A stretch of DNA of 64,000 nt, taken from Prevotella sp. UBA2754. GTDB lineage: Bacteria; Bacteroidota; Bacteroidia; Bacteroidales; Bacteroidaceae. Below are positions 34,973 to 43,962 of the stretch, piece after piece. The notes below the pieces were generated by a model that had not been told where the DNA came from, made no database searches, and was given only the letters and a program-made list of their open reading frames with translations. The stretch covers positions 445,300 to 509,299 of the forward strand of contig DEJG01000019.1 of assembly GCA_002353295.1 (NCBI GenBank), given 5' to 3'. Each line of letters opens with the position of its first letter. The stretch's first letter is position 1. The position numbers were made by a program, and so were the translations under genes.

Positions 34973-36361
34973 TTAGAAAGCGCAGCAAGAACGAACACGG
35001 CGGGTGCTATTCTTATCTACGTAGTAAAAATTACCGTCGCCGAAATAGTATCTCAACGCGAGACTAAATCCGGTCTCCGTACAAACCCAATAGTAGCCCG
35101 TAGCGGCCGTGTAATCCAAACCAGCCTTTTCCCTCAGATTAGCGTGGCCACCTACAGTTGTTATCATTTTTTGTAACTGATAGGCTGAGGGCAGGAACCA
35201 GTCAGAGCATTCTGCAGGAGCAACGTCACCATTATTTGCTATCGCATTCTTGAAGGCAGGATAACTGTCATTGTTGTGATTGGGAGTATAAGAGTTGTAC
35301 GTCAAGCCGCTCTCAGGTTGAAAAGAAGATTCATTGTACTGTACAGGGTTTGAAGCAATACCCAAAGGGCCCCATGCACATCCAGTACTGGCATCGGTCA
35401 ATCCGAGAGCAAGGCCGTGGTTGAAAGTTCCTTCGCACGTATCGCTGCCCACATAGAAATTCTTGGCCACGCGAGGAGCAGTGCACTTGCCATCCGCTCC
35501 GTCGGCATGGATATGGCCGGCAGTACAAAGCAGTTTTTCCAAGTCTCCAGCTTCGGCAGAAGCGGCCATCTTATACATTTCCCAACTGACAGGGTATCCT
35601 TTGCTTGCAGCATAAGTCTTGCTAGTCAAATACTTGCCATATTTCTTGCCGGCGGTAGCGGTAATCGTGATGTTAGCAGATGAAGTAGGGCGAATGGCCA
35701 CGTAGATGGGACCTGCGCCTGTCGAGGGGTTGACGTTGTAGGTGTTGGTGCCATCTTTGACGGTCAACGCAGTAGTGCTGCTGGTGAGGTCCGTCGAAGC
35801 GTTGTCCTTCAAGGAGATGGCGAGGATGGCAAGCTGGTTTTCAAGCGTGACCGTAGGCAGGTTGTCGCCATCCCAGGCAGCAGTATATGTAGCCAGATCG
35901 AGGTCGTTGGCGATTGTGGCCAGCGTACCGTCCTGCGAGTTGAGGGCATCATAGTTGATGGTGCCATCGGCATTGGCCATTGCTGCGGGATAGACGTAGG
36001 TCACGTTCACAGCCTTGTTGGGAGTCTCAAGATCGAAGGTAAAGGTAGCCTTCTTGCCGGCATCGGTGATGTTGCCGTCTGTGAGGGCATTACTCTCAGC
36101 CTTTACCAGAGATGATCCGTTATTATAAATCACGGCCATCTTCTCGCCTGCTGCGAAGGTCTTATTGCCGTCGGCAGTCAGTGCGCGGTTAGTGGCTCCG
36201 CCGTCGAGACCAACGGTGGTGGTCAGGGTTACTACTTTGCTCTTGTTCTCAAGCTGCTGCTGATTGCTGATGATGCTGTCGTCGTCGTTTGAGCAGCCGG
36301 TCATAACTGCGCCCACCAGTGCGAGGGCGGCTATACTAAAAAATCTAATAATCTTTTTCAT
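34973..36361 (-). CDS. Fimbrillin-like lipoprotein with C-terminal DUF1566-like domain
   Basis: 462 residues; lipobox 'AVMTGC' then SNDDD. The first ~270 residues have the Mfa/fimbrillin pattern ('FAAGEKMAVIYNNGS', 'ATFTFDLETPNKAVNVTYVY', 'VAIRPTSSANITITATAG'). The C-terminal ~180 residues look like a DUF1566/C-type-lectin-like fold ('CSDWFLPSAYQLQKMI', 'GYYWVCTETGFSLALRYYFG', 'RRVRSCCAF'). It probably sits on the cell surface as a pilus-type subunit or adhesin. A 40-residue peptide gene lies 25 bases upstream in the same direction. Confidence 0.75.
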   Translation of the reverse strand: MKKIIRFFSIAALALVGAVMTGCSNDDDSIISNQQQLENKSKVVTLTTTVGLDGGATNRALTADGNKTFAAGEKMAVIYNNGSSLVKAESNALTDGNITDAGKKATFTFDLETPNKAVNVTYVYPAAMANADGTINYDALNSQDGTLATIANDLDLATYTAAWDGDNLPTVTLENQLAILAISLKDNASTDLTSSTTALTVKDGTNTYNVNPSTGAGPIYVAIRPTSSANITITATAGKKYGKYLTSKTYAASKGYPVSWEMYKMAASAEAGDLEKLLCTAGHIHADGADGKCTAPRVAKNFYVGSDTCEGTFNHGLALGLTDASTGCAWGPLGIASNPVQYNESSFQPESGLTYNSYTPNHNNDSYPAFKNAIANNGDVAPAECSDWFLPSAYQLQKMITTVGGHANLREKAGLDYTAATGYYWVCTETGFSLALRYYFGDGNFYYVDKNSTRRVRSCCAF

Positions 36362-36386
36362 TGCTTTCTTCGTTTTAGTGGGTTAA

Positions 36387-36509
36387 TTACTCATCTTGTT
36401 CACTTTCCCAATCGTAATTCCGCACTCCGGTACTGCCTGCCAGGAGCTGTGGCTGTTCTGACAACTTGAAGACCTCCATCGAGGGCTTCACATACTTTTG
36501 CTTTTTCAT
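36387..36509 (-). CDS. 40-residue Prevotella-type small protein
   Basis: A complete short gene: ATG at 36509, stop at 36387. The product begins 'MKKQKYVKPSMEVFKLSEQP', continues 'QLLAGSTGVRNYDWES' and ends EQDE. Very similar peptides ('KPSMEVFKL...LLAGS') precede fimbrillin-like and other surface protein genes in Prevotella, from memory. Basic N-terminus, acidic C-terminus, LLAGS in the middle as in processed leader peptides. A TATCTTTGCA promoter box lies 105 bases upstream, so it leads the operon with the lipoprotein. Function unknown. Confidence 0.7.
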   Translation of the reverse strand: MKKQKYVKPSMEVFKLSEQPQLLAGSTGVRNYDWESEQDE

Positions 36510-36613
36510 AAGTTGTTCTCTTTCTTAATATTAATGGTTAATATTTTGACTTTTCACTTTATGAATACGACTCCATAGGTGTCATAAGGATATTTCGCTC
36601 CCATGAAAAACGC

Positions 36614-36623
36614 TGCAAAGATA
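36614..36623 (-). promoter_or_regulatory. Promoter -7 box of the small protein/fimbrillin-like operon
   Basis: The minus strand reads TAGTATCTTTGCAGCG, a perfect TATCTTTGCA, 105 bases before the small protein start. Confidence 0.65.
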
Positions 36624-36725
36624 CTAATAATTTTGTTAATGAACGTTGCTCCCCCTTAAATAATGTTAACGGCACAAAAATAACTCCAGTTAGCCTGTTT
36701 TTTAAGGGAAAAACCACCGTTATAT

Positions 36726-36806
36726 CGTAAGAAATTCAGATCAAGATTCCGTAAGTTGTACAAGGAGTATGGCCGCAGTCCGTTCCATCCCCGCATGATG
36801 CTGTTA
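36726..36806 (+). pseudogene. Remnant of an IS1182-like transposase N-terminus
   Basis: About 25 codons read '...FRKLYKEYGRSPFHPRMML', which matches the 'EYGRP-YHPRMLLKVLLY' phrase near the start of IS1182-type transposases. The similarity stops at about 36803, where another frame with mobilisation-protein character begins. Too short to be certain. Confidence 0.4.
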
Positions 36807-37078
36807 AGCAATTTAACGACATTGGCACCCATAGGAAACTGGAGGCTCTGAACGAAATGGTGAATCTATACAAGAAACATCAAGATGAACTAAGTTGGAT
36901 TGGAGGAAACTTTAACCAGACTGTTAAGCGTGCCAATGAACTGGCAAATAATGGCGAGTTGAACCAGTCCTATTTTGATAAAGTCCTTTCCCCTCAGATT
37001 AGAGAGATACAGGAATTGATTTGTGATATTAAGGAAGAGCAACATCAGATTGCAAAAACACTCATCCGGAAATTATGA
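36806..37078 (+). pseudogene. C-terminal remnant of a plasmid mobilisation (MobC-like) protein
   Basis: The frame is open from about 36806 and has an ATG at 36857 that would give 73 residues. 'DELSWIGGNFNQTVKRANEL' resembles the 'GGNLNQ-A-x-N' core of relaxosome accessory proteins, and the rest is a coiled helix ('REIQELICDIKEEQHQIAKT'). The DNA-binding N-terminus is missing. It points to past entry of a mobilisable element. Confidence 0.5.
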
Positions 37079-37153
37079 AGTATGACAGTTGGGCTATATT
37101 TAATATGTTTTCTTAGTCATTTGGCGTGCTTTTTAATTGTAAATGTTATTTTT

Positions 37154-37170
37154 CCGTAAAAAAATTACGG
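37154..37170. promoter_or_regulatory. Inverted repeat over the -33 region of the AAA ATPase promoter
   Basis: CCGTAA-AAAAA-TTACGG, a perfect 6-base inverted repeat, centred about 31 bases before the -7 box. A repressor or system-encoded protein could bind it. Confidence 0.45.
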
Positions 37171-37188
37171 AATATGGAATAATCTGTG

Positions 37189-37196
37189 TATATTTG
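37189..37196 (+). promoter_or_regulatory. Promoter -7 box of the AAA ATPase/Toprim operon
   Basis: GTGTATATTTGCAGC contains TATATTTG, 26 bases before the start at 37223. Confidence 0.65.
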
Positions 37197-37222
37197 CAGC
37201 AGAATTATCAAAGGAAATAGTT

Positions 37223-38323
37223 ATGCTTATCAAATTTGCCGTAAAAAACTTCCGAGGCTTCGCGGAAAGGATTGAGTGGGATTTGTCCCATCCAAGTAAT
37301 TATGAGTTCAATAAATATGCAATCAAAGATGGAATTATTAAAAACGGCATTATATATGGTCCTAATGGGGCAGGGAAATCTAATTTTGCATTAGCCATCT
37401 TCGACATAGAAAACCATCTTTCAGCCAAATGGAAAAAGACAGACTACTATACAAACTTCGTATATACAGGAAATCCAAACTCACCTGTAGATTTTGAATA
37501 TGTGTTCAAATTTGATAATGACATCTTGGAATATCATTATTCAAAGAATTCTGTGGGCTTGCTTGTGGCAGAGTCCTTAACTGTCAATCAGAAACAAGTA
37601 TTCAGAAGAAATCAATCTGTTTTTGAGATTGACGATGAGCAGTTTAAGGTTGATGCCACCGTAAAGGAAAATTTCAAGCAAAATGTAAATAGCGTTTCTG
37701 TTGTTAACTTTTTGACGGCATCCTATCCATTTCCTCAGGATCATTACATCGTCAAACTGATTCTATTTGTAAACTCCATGCTGTGGTTTAAGAATTTGGA
37801 TAGCCGTGAATTTATTGGACTCGAAACAGCCACATTCAGTTTAGAGGACTTTATCATTCAAAATAAGTATGTTGAGGATTTCTCTGAATTCTTGGCTAAG
37901 GTAAGTGAGCAACAATTTAACTTTATTCCTCCGAAAGAAGGTGACAAAAACCTGTTCTGTGAAATTGGGGGCAATGCGATCCTCTTCCAGACAATTGCAT
38001 CTACAGGAACCTTAGCATTAGAACTCCTCTATGTGTGGATTAAGAGAATGTCTGCTGCATCCTTTGTATTCATTGACGAATTCGACGCGTTCTATCACTT
38101 CAAGTTGGCATTTGAGGTATGCAAGCAGTTGTTCAATCTTAATTGTCAGGTGTTCACATCGTCACATAACACCTACCTCATGACAAATGAACTCTTGCGA
38201 CCAGATTGCAACTTCATCTTACAGAACAATAAGATTAAGCCCTTACAAAGTTGTACTGACAAAGAATTGAGATTTGGTCATAATATAGAAAAGCTATTCC
38301 GTGGAGGTGCATTTGAAGTATGA
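37223..38323 (+). CDS. AAA15-type ABC-like ATPase of a two-gene defence system
   Basis: 366 residues. N-terminal 'LIKFAVKNFRGF' is the usual opening of OLD/RloA/AbiLi-type ATPases. Walker A is G46-PNGAGKS-53, Walker B 'FVFIDEFDAF' with Asp285 and Glu286, and the H-loop 'TSSHN' lies near 313-317. The middle (about 90-250) lacks an SMC-type long coiled coil. The stop overlaps the start of the next gene (ATGA), so a 1:1 complex with the Toprim-like partner is likely. Architecture resembles AbiL, PARIS (AriA) and RloAB; which of these it is closest to cannot be told by eye. It has its own promoter. Confidence 0.8.
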   Translation: MLIKFAVKNFRGFAERIEWDLSHPSNYEFNKYAIKDGIIKNGIIYGPNGAGKSNFALAIFDIENHLSAKWKKTDYYTNFVYTGNPNSPVDFEYVFKFDNDILEYHYSKNSVGLLVAESLTVNQKQVFRRNQSVFEIDDEQFKVDATVKENFKQNVNSVSVVNFLTASYPFPQDHYIVKLILFVNSMLWFKNLDSREFIGLETATFSLEDFIIQNKYVEDFSEFLAKVSEQQFNFIPPKEGDKNLFCEIGGNAILFQTIASTGTLALELLYVWIKRMSAASFVFIDEFDAFYHFKLAFEVCKQLFNLNCQVFTSSHNTYLMTNELLRPDCNFILQNNKIKPLQSCTDKELRFGHNIEKLFRGGAFEV

Positions 38324-39144
38324 TTCTATTCGTATTTGAAGGCAAAGCCGACAAAACCTATTTCGAGGCTATTAAACGACTTTTCTTTCCCGCGAAGTCG
38401 GAAACCTTTCTATGTACATATAATAGTAATACCTATTCCCTCTATACGAAACTGAAATCTCATGATGCCCTGAAGGAAATGTTGGAGGTCGATACTGTTT
38501 CTGTTCTAAAGGAAATTCTGCTTGAAAAAGGAGATGAGACCTTAAAGGACATCCGCGAAGATGAGGTATCGGAAATCTACCTATTCTTTGATTATGACTT
38601 TCAGGAAGATTCAAGGACGCTTGAAGAAAACAACAGTAGGCTTTCCGAATTGCTGGACTATTTCACTGATGAAACAGGAAGAGGTAAACTATATATTAAC
38701 TACCCAATGGTAGAATCTCTTCGCTATACCAAAGAATTGCCAGACAACAATTATTGGCAATATACCGTCACTCGCCAGAGGTGCCAAGAAGAGAACTTCA
38801 AACACCAGGTGCATGAGTTCTCCTTCTACAAGTCAAACTTGGAATATCTCGTGCTCACCATCAAGCCCGCAGACGACGATGCAAAGATTCAGCAGAAGGC
38901 AGATACTGCTAAGACCAATTGGCTGCATCTTGTCACGATGAACACGAGCAAGGCAAACTACATCTGCAATGACAAGAACGAGTTGCCAGACGAAGTGAAT
39001 AATCAGCAAGACATTTTCGACAGTCAGTTATCCAAATACGTCAACACAGAAGAATGCAAGGTTGCAATCCTTAACGCCTTCCCGTTATTTTTGTTTGACT
39101 ACTTTGGCAGAAAGATTGTCAATTGCAGAGAAGAAACAGACTAA
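38320..39144 (+). CDS. Toprim-like nuclease partner of the AAA ATPase
   Basis: 274 residues. 'ILFVFEGKADKTYFEAIKRL' gives the Toprim Glu and 'IYLFFDYDFQED' gives the DxD pair, so the metal-binding site of a Toprim (OLD/RloB/AbiLii-like) nuclease is present in the first half. The second half is helical and charged. In related pairs the ATPase senses a phage trigger and releases or activates the Toprim effector, which cuts DNA or tRNA. That role here is an inference from pairing and motifs. Confidence 0.7.
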   Translation: MILFVFEGKADKTYFEAIKRLFFPAKSETFLCTYNSNTYSLYTKLKSHDALKEMLEVDTVSVLKEILLEKGDETLKDIREDEVSEIYLFFDYDFQEDSRTLEENNSRLSELLDYFTDETGRGKLYINYPMVESLRYTKELPDNNYWQYTVTRQRCQEENFKHQVHEFSFYKSNLEYLVLTIKPADDDAKIQQKADTAKTNWLHLVTMNTSKANYICNDKNELPDEVNNQQDIFDSQLSKYVNTEECKVAILNAFPLFLFDYFGRKIVNCREETD

Positions 39145-39155
39145 ACAAAATAAGT

Positions 39156-39278
39156 ATGAACGACAAAGAATCTGGCTACATTTACATACTGACTAATCCC
39201 AGCTCCTGCGAGGATTGGGTAAAGATTGGTAAGAGTTCACGCCCTGTGGATGTGAGAAGCAAGGTTTTCTATAAATAG
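39156..39278 (+). pseudogene. Truncated GIY-YIG (T5orf172-type) nuclease
   Basis: A 40-codon frame reads 'MNDKESGYIYILTNPSSCED', then 'WVKIGKSSRPVDVRSK', then VFYK and a stop. The 'GYIYILTNP' and 'WVKIGKS' strands are the start of the GIY-YIG fold; the rest, including the catalytic Arg helix and Glu, is gone. It lies 11 bases after the Toprim-like gene and 8 before the Type III mod gene, so it looks like the scar of a replaced gene. Confidence 0.65.
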
Positions 39279-39286
39279 GATTTAAT

Positions 39287-41200
39287 ATGGCAGCAATAAA
39301 TGATTTGATAGCTCAAATAAAGGATGATGATTTGCGAAACAGGATTGATGCGGAATTAAAACGTCTTTTGAAGCAGAAGAAATTCGGCTTGGTGTTCGAG
39401 GATCATATGCCTGAAGGACTCAACGAGGGCCCTATATATCCCACTCTCAAAATAATGGACCAAGTTTTGCATGCTCCTGATAAAGACTTATGGCATGCGT
39501 TGATAGAAGCAGACAATTATTATGCCCTGCAGCTCTTGGCTTATCTATATCCGGGAATGGTGGATTGCATCTATATTGACCCGCCATACAATACTGGTGC
39601 AAAAGATTGGAAATACAACAATGATTATGTTGATTCCTCTGACCAATATCGTCACTCCAAATGGCTATCAATGATGAAGCGCCGTTTGCTGTTGGCAAAG
39701 AAGTTGCTGAATCCGAAAGACTCTGTGCTCATTGTCACTATCGATGAAAAAGAATACCTACATCTTGGATGTCTGTTGGAGGAATTGTTTCCAGAGGCAA
39801 GGATGCAGATGGTGAGTGATGTGATTAACCCAAGTGGCTCATCTAGAAAGGATTTATTCAGCAGAAGTGAGGAGTATATCTTTTTTGTTTTGTTTGGTGA
39901 AGCTAAAATTATTTATAATAACAACAATATGCTTTACCCGATAAAAGAAAGGAAAGCAAGATGGGACGGCCTTGTTAGAAGAGGCGCCACAGGAAAACGT
40001 AGTGCTAGACCAAATCTATTTTATCCATTGTTTTTCAATAAAACTAATGGTAGATTCGTAGCTACAGGAACCCCTTTGCCAAAAGACAAAAATAGAAATG
40101 AAATAGTACCTCCAAATGGTTGTTTTGCATTATTTCCCATAAGTGCAAATGGCGATGAAGCAACATGGGGAGTCAGTAATGAGACATTTATTGATAAATT
40201 CAATAAAGGGTTTATACGATTTGGAGATTGGAAACCTGGTACAGAGTTTCGTACTGTTTCTCATTTACAAGAAGGTATGATTGCTGCGTTAAATAGAGGT
40301 GAAATAGATATTCTTGGTAAAGATGAAGATGGCGCTTATATTTTAGGTGTTTCAAATAAACCTGTAACACCAATGACCACATGGGTACAACAATCTCATA
40401 GTGCTGGTGATTTTGGAACAAGGTTGTTAAAACTATTTTTTCCTACAGCTCGTTTCTCTTTCCCAAAATCCCTTTATGCTGTCCACGACACTATCAGATT
40501 CTTCGTTGCCAACAAGCCCAATGCATTGATTGTGGATTTCTTTGCAGGCTCAGGCACAACTCTTCATGCTGTTAACCTGCTGAATGCAGAAGATGGTGGC
40601 AATCGTCGCTGTATTATGGTGACCAACAACGAGGTGAGCGAACAGGAGGCTAAGACGCTGACAAAGCAGGGCTTTAAGCCTGGCGATGAAGAATGGGAAC
40701 GATTAGGCATAGCCCGATATGTGAACTGGCCTCGCACAGTATGTTCTATAGAAGGACACGATGTGAACGGACAACCGATGAAAGGTGAATACTTAGGCAC
40801 AGACCACAGGCAGATGAAAGAAGGATTTGAATCTAACTGTGTATTCTTCAAACTTGACTTCCTCGACAAGACGCAAGTTGCATTAGGACGCCAGTTCCGC
40901 GAACTTCTACCAATGCTGTGGATGAAAGCTGGCGCTTTTGGTCAATGTCCACAATTGGAGAAAGACGGTGTTCCAGAAATGCTTGTATTGCCAGAAAACC
41001 ACTTTGCTGTGCTGACAGACGAGAAATCTTTCGGGCAGTTTGTTGATGAAGTAGATAAGCATGAAGACATTACAATGATATATCTTGTAGTAGATAGTGA
41101 CATGATGTATAGAGAAATGGCAAAGCAATTTCCAAAGAAACAAACTTGTCAACTATATCGTGACTACTTAGATAACTTTCGTATTAACATAACAAGATGA
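39287..41200 (+). CDS. mod: Type III restriction-modification methyltransferase (Mod)
   Basis: 637 residues; an N6-adenine methyltransferase of beta layout. Motif IV 'DPPYNTG' is at 98-104 and motif I 'DFFAGSGTT' at 417-425, with the target recognition region between and after them (about 180-400). Mod recognises a short asymmetric site and methylates one strand. The middle part (40,000-40,440) is more AT-rich than the ends, which suits exchange of the recognition domain. It is 4 bases from res. Confidence 0.93.
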   Translation: MAAINDLIAQIKDDDLRNRIDAELKRLLKQKKFGLVFEDHMPEGLNEGPIYPTLKIMDQVLHAPDKDLWHALIEADNYYALQLLAYLYPGMVDCIYIDPPYNTGAKDWKYNNDYVDSSDQYRHSKWLSMMKRRLLLAKKLLNPKDSVLIVTIDEKEYLHLGCLLEELFPEARMQMVSDVINPSGSSRKDLFSRSEEYIFFVLFGEAKIIYNNNNMLYPIKERKARWDGLVRRGATGKRSARPNLFYPLFFNKTNGRFVATGTPLPKDKNRNEIVPPNGCFALFPISANGDEATWGVSNETFIDKFNKGFIRFGDWKPGTEFRTVSHLQEGMIAALNRGEIDILGKDEDGAYILGVSNKPVTPMTTWVQQSHSAGDFGTRLLKLFFPTARFSFPKSLYAVHDTIRFFVANKPNALIVDFFAGSGTTLHAVNLLNAEDGGNRRCIMVTNNEVSEQEAKTLTKQGFKPGDEEWERLGIARYVNWPRTVCSIEGHDVNGQPMKGEYLGTDHRQMKEGFESNCVFFKLDFLDKTQVALGRQFRELLPMLWMKAGAFGQCPQLEKDGVPEMLVLPENHFAVLTDEKSFGQFVDEVDKHEDITMIYLVVDSDMMYREMAKQFPKKQTCQLYRDYLDNFRINITR

Positions 41201-41204
41201 TAAT

Positions 41205-43934
41205 ATGTTAGATGAACTTATAACCTTTCAGAAACGAGCATTAGAGAAGTTGCGCAACCATTGTGCGGCAGCTCACAATGAATATAAGAATAGCAGAGAG
41301 AATCAGGTTGTTTCCTTCACAGCCCCAACAGGTGCCGGCAAGACCATCATCATGTCGGCTCTGATAGAAGACATCTTGTTTGGTGACGAGAAGTTTGTTG
41401 AGCAGCCTGATGCCATTTTTGTATGGTTGTCGGACTCTCCAGAACTAAATTTGCAATCGAAGGAGAAGATTGACACAAAGGCAGACAAGATAAAACTCAA
41501 CCAATGTGTAGTAATCTCTGACGATTCTTTTGACCGTGAGACACTGGAGGAAGGACATATTTATTTTCTGAATACACAGAAGTTGAGCAAGAGCAGTAAT
41601 CTGACTCAACACTCAGACAATCGCCAATATACGATATGGGAGACGTTAGCAAACACAATATATGAGAAGGCTGACAAACTATACTTCATCATCGACGAGG
41701 CGCATCGTGGTATGAAAGGAACTGATGCAGGACGTGCTACCACCATCATGCAGAAATTCATCTTAGGTAGTGAGAAAGATGGACTTCCTCCTGTGCCAGT
41801 AGTTATAGGAATGTCTGCAACAATTGAACGTTTCAATCAGTTGGTAAAGAATTCCACAGCAACGAATAGACCTGTGCGTGTAAGTCCTGAAGAAGTTCGT
41901 TCTTCTGGATTACTGAAAGACAGAGTTATTATTTACTACCCCAAGAATATTAATGAACAGAAAGATATAGCCGTACTTCAAGCAGCAACAGATGAATGGA
42001 TAGCAAAATGTCAACATTGGGAAACATTTTGTAGAGAGCAACATCATTGGATGGTGAAGCCTATCTTTGTTATTCAGGTGCTGAATGGTACAGCAAGCAA
42101 TATCACAGAAACACCTTTAGATGAATGTCTTGCAAAGATTGAGGAGCGTACAGGTTTTACCTTTAATAAAGGTGAGGTAGTACATTCATTTGGAGATATT
42201 AAGGGGAACATAACAATAAATGGTCTTGATGTGCCATATTTAGAGCCTTCGAAGATACAAGACAACAAACAGGCAAGAGTGGTGTTCTTTAAGGAAACAC
42301 TATCTACAGGCTGGGACTGTCCAAGAGCAGAGACAATGATGTCATTCCGAAGATATATTGATTCTACTGCTATAGCTCAGCTATTGGGCAGAATGGTGCG
42401 TACGCCAATTCAACAGCGCATAATGGTTGACGATATGCTAAATGATGTGCAGTTGTTCCTTCCACACTTCGATAAAGAAAATGTAAAGAAGGTTGTTGAC
42501 GAACTTCAAAACGAAGAAGGTGGGGAATTGCCGACTGATATTATGGATGAAGAAATCGGACATGGAACTTATGTAATGCTTACATCAAAGCGTCATCATC
42601 ATAGAGTGCCACCAAAAGATTACAGTCTTCCGCTATTTGGAGAAACAGATAATGGTGATAAAGTAGAAACGAATAACTTAACACCTAAAAATTCTCCCGT
42701 AGGTCATACACCAAACCAGAATAAGCAACCAGCAGAAGACAGCAACTCTGAACCTATAGACATAGAGTTTGAATATGACGGAATAGATCGTGAGAAGATA
42801 GTTGATTTTATAAATAGCTTGTCTCTGCCAACTTATCAGATACGTTCATTCCAAATGAATGACTATCTAAAATCATTATTCAGCTTATGCAATTTTCTTC
42901 TATTATCAGGCTTAGATTTAAATGCAAGAGAGCAAGTTATAGACAAGATAGTTGAAAGAATATGTGCCTATATTCAACAACTCAAGCAAAGTGGCAGATA
43001 TGCAGAAGCGAAGGCTAAGGTGGAAAATTTCGAGATGCTTGCCAATGTGTATGATGCGTTTGGTGAAATAATAAAGGCAGAGCCCGTAAATAGTATTTTC
43101 TCTGAATCGAATGTTGATATAGAGAGACAATACAGAATAGCTGAGAAGAAATTAAACAATGAGGGAGTAGGCGCTGCGTATGGAAAGAAATATGATAATC
43201 CAGATAAGCAAGATACCTTCATGGTGGATGTTATATTGTTTGTCAGTGACGAGGAACAAATGCAGCAGTTGCATGACTTTGCAAAGAAGGAATATCACAA
43301 GTTAAATGATGCCTATAGACATAAGACAACCCGTTTGTCGGATGCTCTTAAAACAAAATATAGAAACATTGTGCGAGATAGTGAGGAGATATCAAATGTC
43401 CCCTTCTACTTAGGCGAAAATATAATGTTCCGTAATGATGAAGAGGGTGAAGAATACAATGACCATCTATTTGTAAATGAGCAGACGGGTGTGGTGCGTA
43501 TCAAACTCAATACATGGGAAAAGGAAGTAATTGATGAGGAGCGTAAACGTGAGGACTATCGTTGTTGGTATCGCAATCCATCACGTGGCAGCGATGCATT
43601 AACATTGTACCATAACTATAAAGGTACAAAGAAACCATTCTATCCTGATTTCTTGGTTATCAGAAAAGAGAATGGAGGTGACTATATTATAGATATACTT
43701 GAACCACACGACCCTACTCGTGATGACAATGTGAGCAAGGCAAAAGCATTAGCTCAATATGCAACAGAAAATCCATGTATTGGACGTGCTCAACTGATTC
43801 GTCAAACAAAAACAGCAACAGGCGATGTACTCCGCAGACTTGACTTTGCGGCACATAGCGAGTTGCGCGAGAAAGTTGCAGTTATTAATACAAATGAAGA
43901 ATTAGACAATTTGTTTGTGCAGTATGGAGAGTAG
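41205..43934 (+). CDS. res: Type III restriction endonuclease subunit (Res)
   Basis: 909 residues. A superfamily-2 helicase with Walker A 'APTGAGKT' (40-47), DEAH box 'FIIDEAHRGM' (about 162-171), 'IGMSATIERF' motif III, and motif VI region 'AQLLGRMVRTP'. The C-terminal PD-(D/E)XK nuclease is seen as 'YPDFLVIRKENGGDYIIDIL' with EPHDP after it (about 811-835). With Mod it forms the ATP-dependent Type III enzyme that cuts ~25 bp from the site. All motors and nuclease residues appear intact, so the system is probably active. Confidence 0.93.
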   Translation: MLDELITFQKRALEKLRNHCAAAHNEYKNSRENQVVSFTAPTGAGKTIIMSALIEDILFGDEKFVEQPDAIFVWLSDSPELNLQSKEKIDTKADKIKLNQCVVISDDSFDRETLEEGHIYFLNTQKLSKSSNLTQHSDNRQYTIWETLANTIYEKADKLYFIIDEAHRGMKGTDAGRATTIMQKFILGSEKDGLPPVPVVIGMSATIERFNQLVKNSTATNRPVRVSPEEVRSSGLLKDRVIIYYPKNINEQKDIAVLQAATDEWIAKCQHWETFCREQHHWMVKPIFVIQVLNGTASNITETPLDECLAKIEERTGFTFNKGEVVHSFGDIKGNITINGLDVPYLEPSKIQDNKQARVVFFKETLSTGWDCPRAETMMSFRRYIDSTAIAQLLGRMVRTPIQQRIMVDDMLNDVQLFLPHFDKENVKKVVDELQNEEGGELPTDIMDEEIGHGTYVMLTSKRHHHRVPPKDYSLPLFGETDNGDKVETNNLTPKNSPVGHTPNQNKQPAEDSNSEPIDIEFEYDGIDREKIVDFINSLSLPTYQIRSFQMNDYLKSLFSLCNFLLLSGLDLNAREQVIDKIVERICAYIQQLKQSGRYAEAKAKVENFEMLANVYDAFGEIIKAEPVNSIFSESNVDIERQYRIAEKKLNNEGVGAAYGKKYDNPDKQDTFMVDVILFVSDEEQMQQLHDFAKKEYHKLNDAYRHKTTRLSDALKTKYRNIVRDSEEISNVPFYLGENIMFRNDEEGEEYNDHLFVNEQTGVVRIKLNTWEKEVIDEERKREDYRCWYRNPSRGSDALTLYHNYKGTKKPFYPDFLVIRKENGGDYIIDILEPHDPTRDDNVSKAKALAQYATENPCIGRAQLIRQTKTATGDVLRRLDFAAHSELREKVAVINTNEELDNLFVQYGE

Positions 43935-43962
43935 ATAATAAATAGAAAATAATTAAATATAA

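Larger units (their letters stand above)
36510..36856. other. Intergenic stretch at left edge of the defence island
   Basis: Holds the promoter at 36614-36623, a TTTAAGGGAAAA sequence at 36701-36712 that recurs at 52704-52715, and transposase debris from about 36726. I see no intact gene. Confidence 0.6.

Noticed and set aside
34973..35150. Variable region of a diversity-generating retroelement at the 3' end of the fimbrillin-like gene
   Set aside because: The C-terminal fold is suggestive, but I see no reverse transcriptase, no Avd gene and no template repeat in the window.
36510..36856. Integrase or intact insertion sequence at the left edge of the island
   Set aside because: Only short transposase-like debris is found; no terminal inverted repeats or full transposase frame.
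39287..43934. BREX, DISARM or phage-growth-limitation locus
   Set aside because: Only mod and res are present; no PglZ, BrxA/B/C or DrmA/B/C-like gene lies nearby, so a plain Type III system is the better call.
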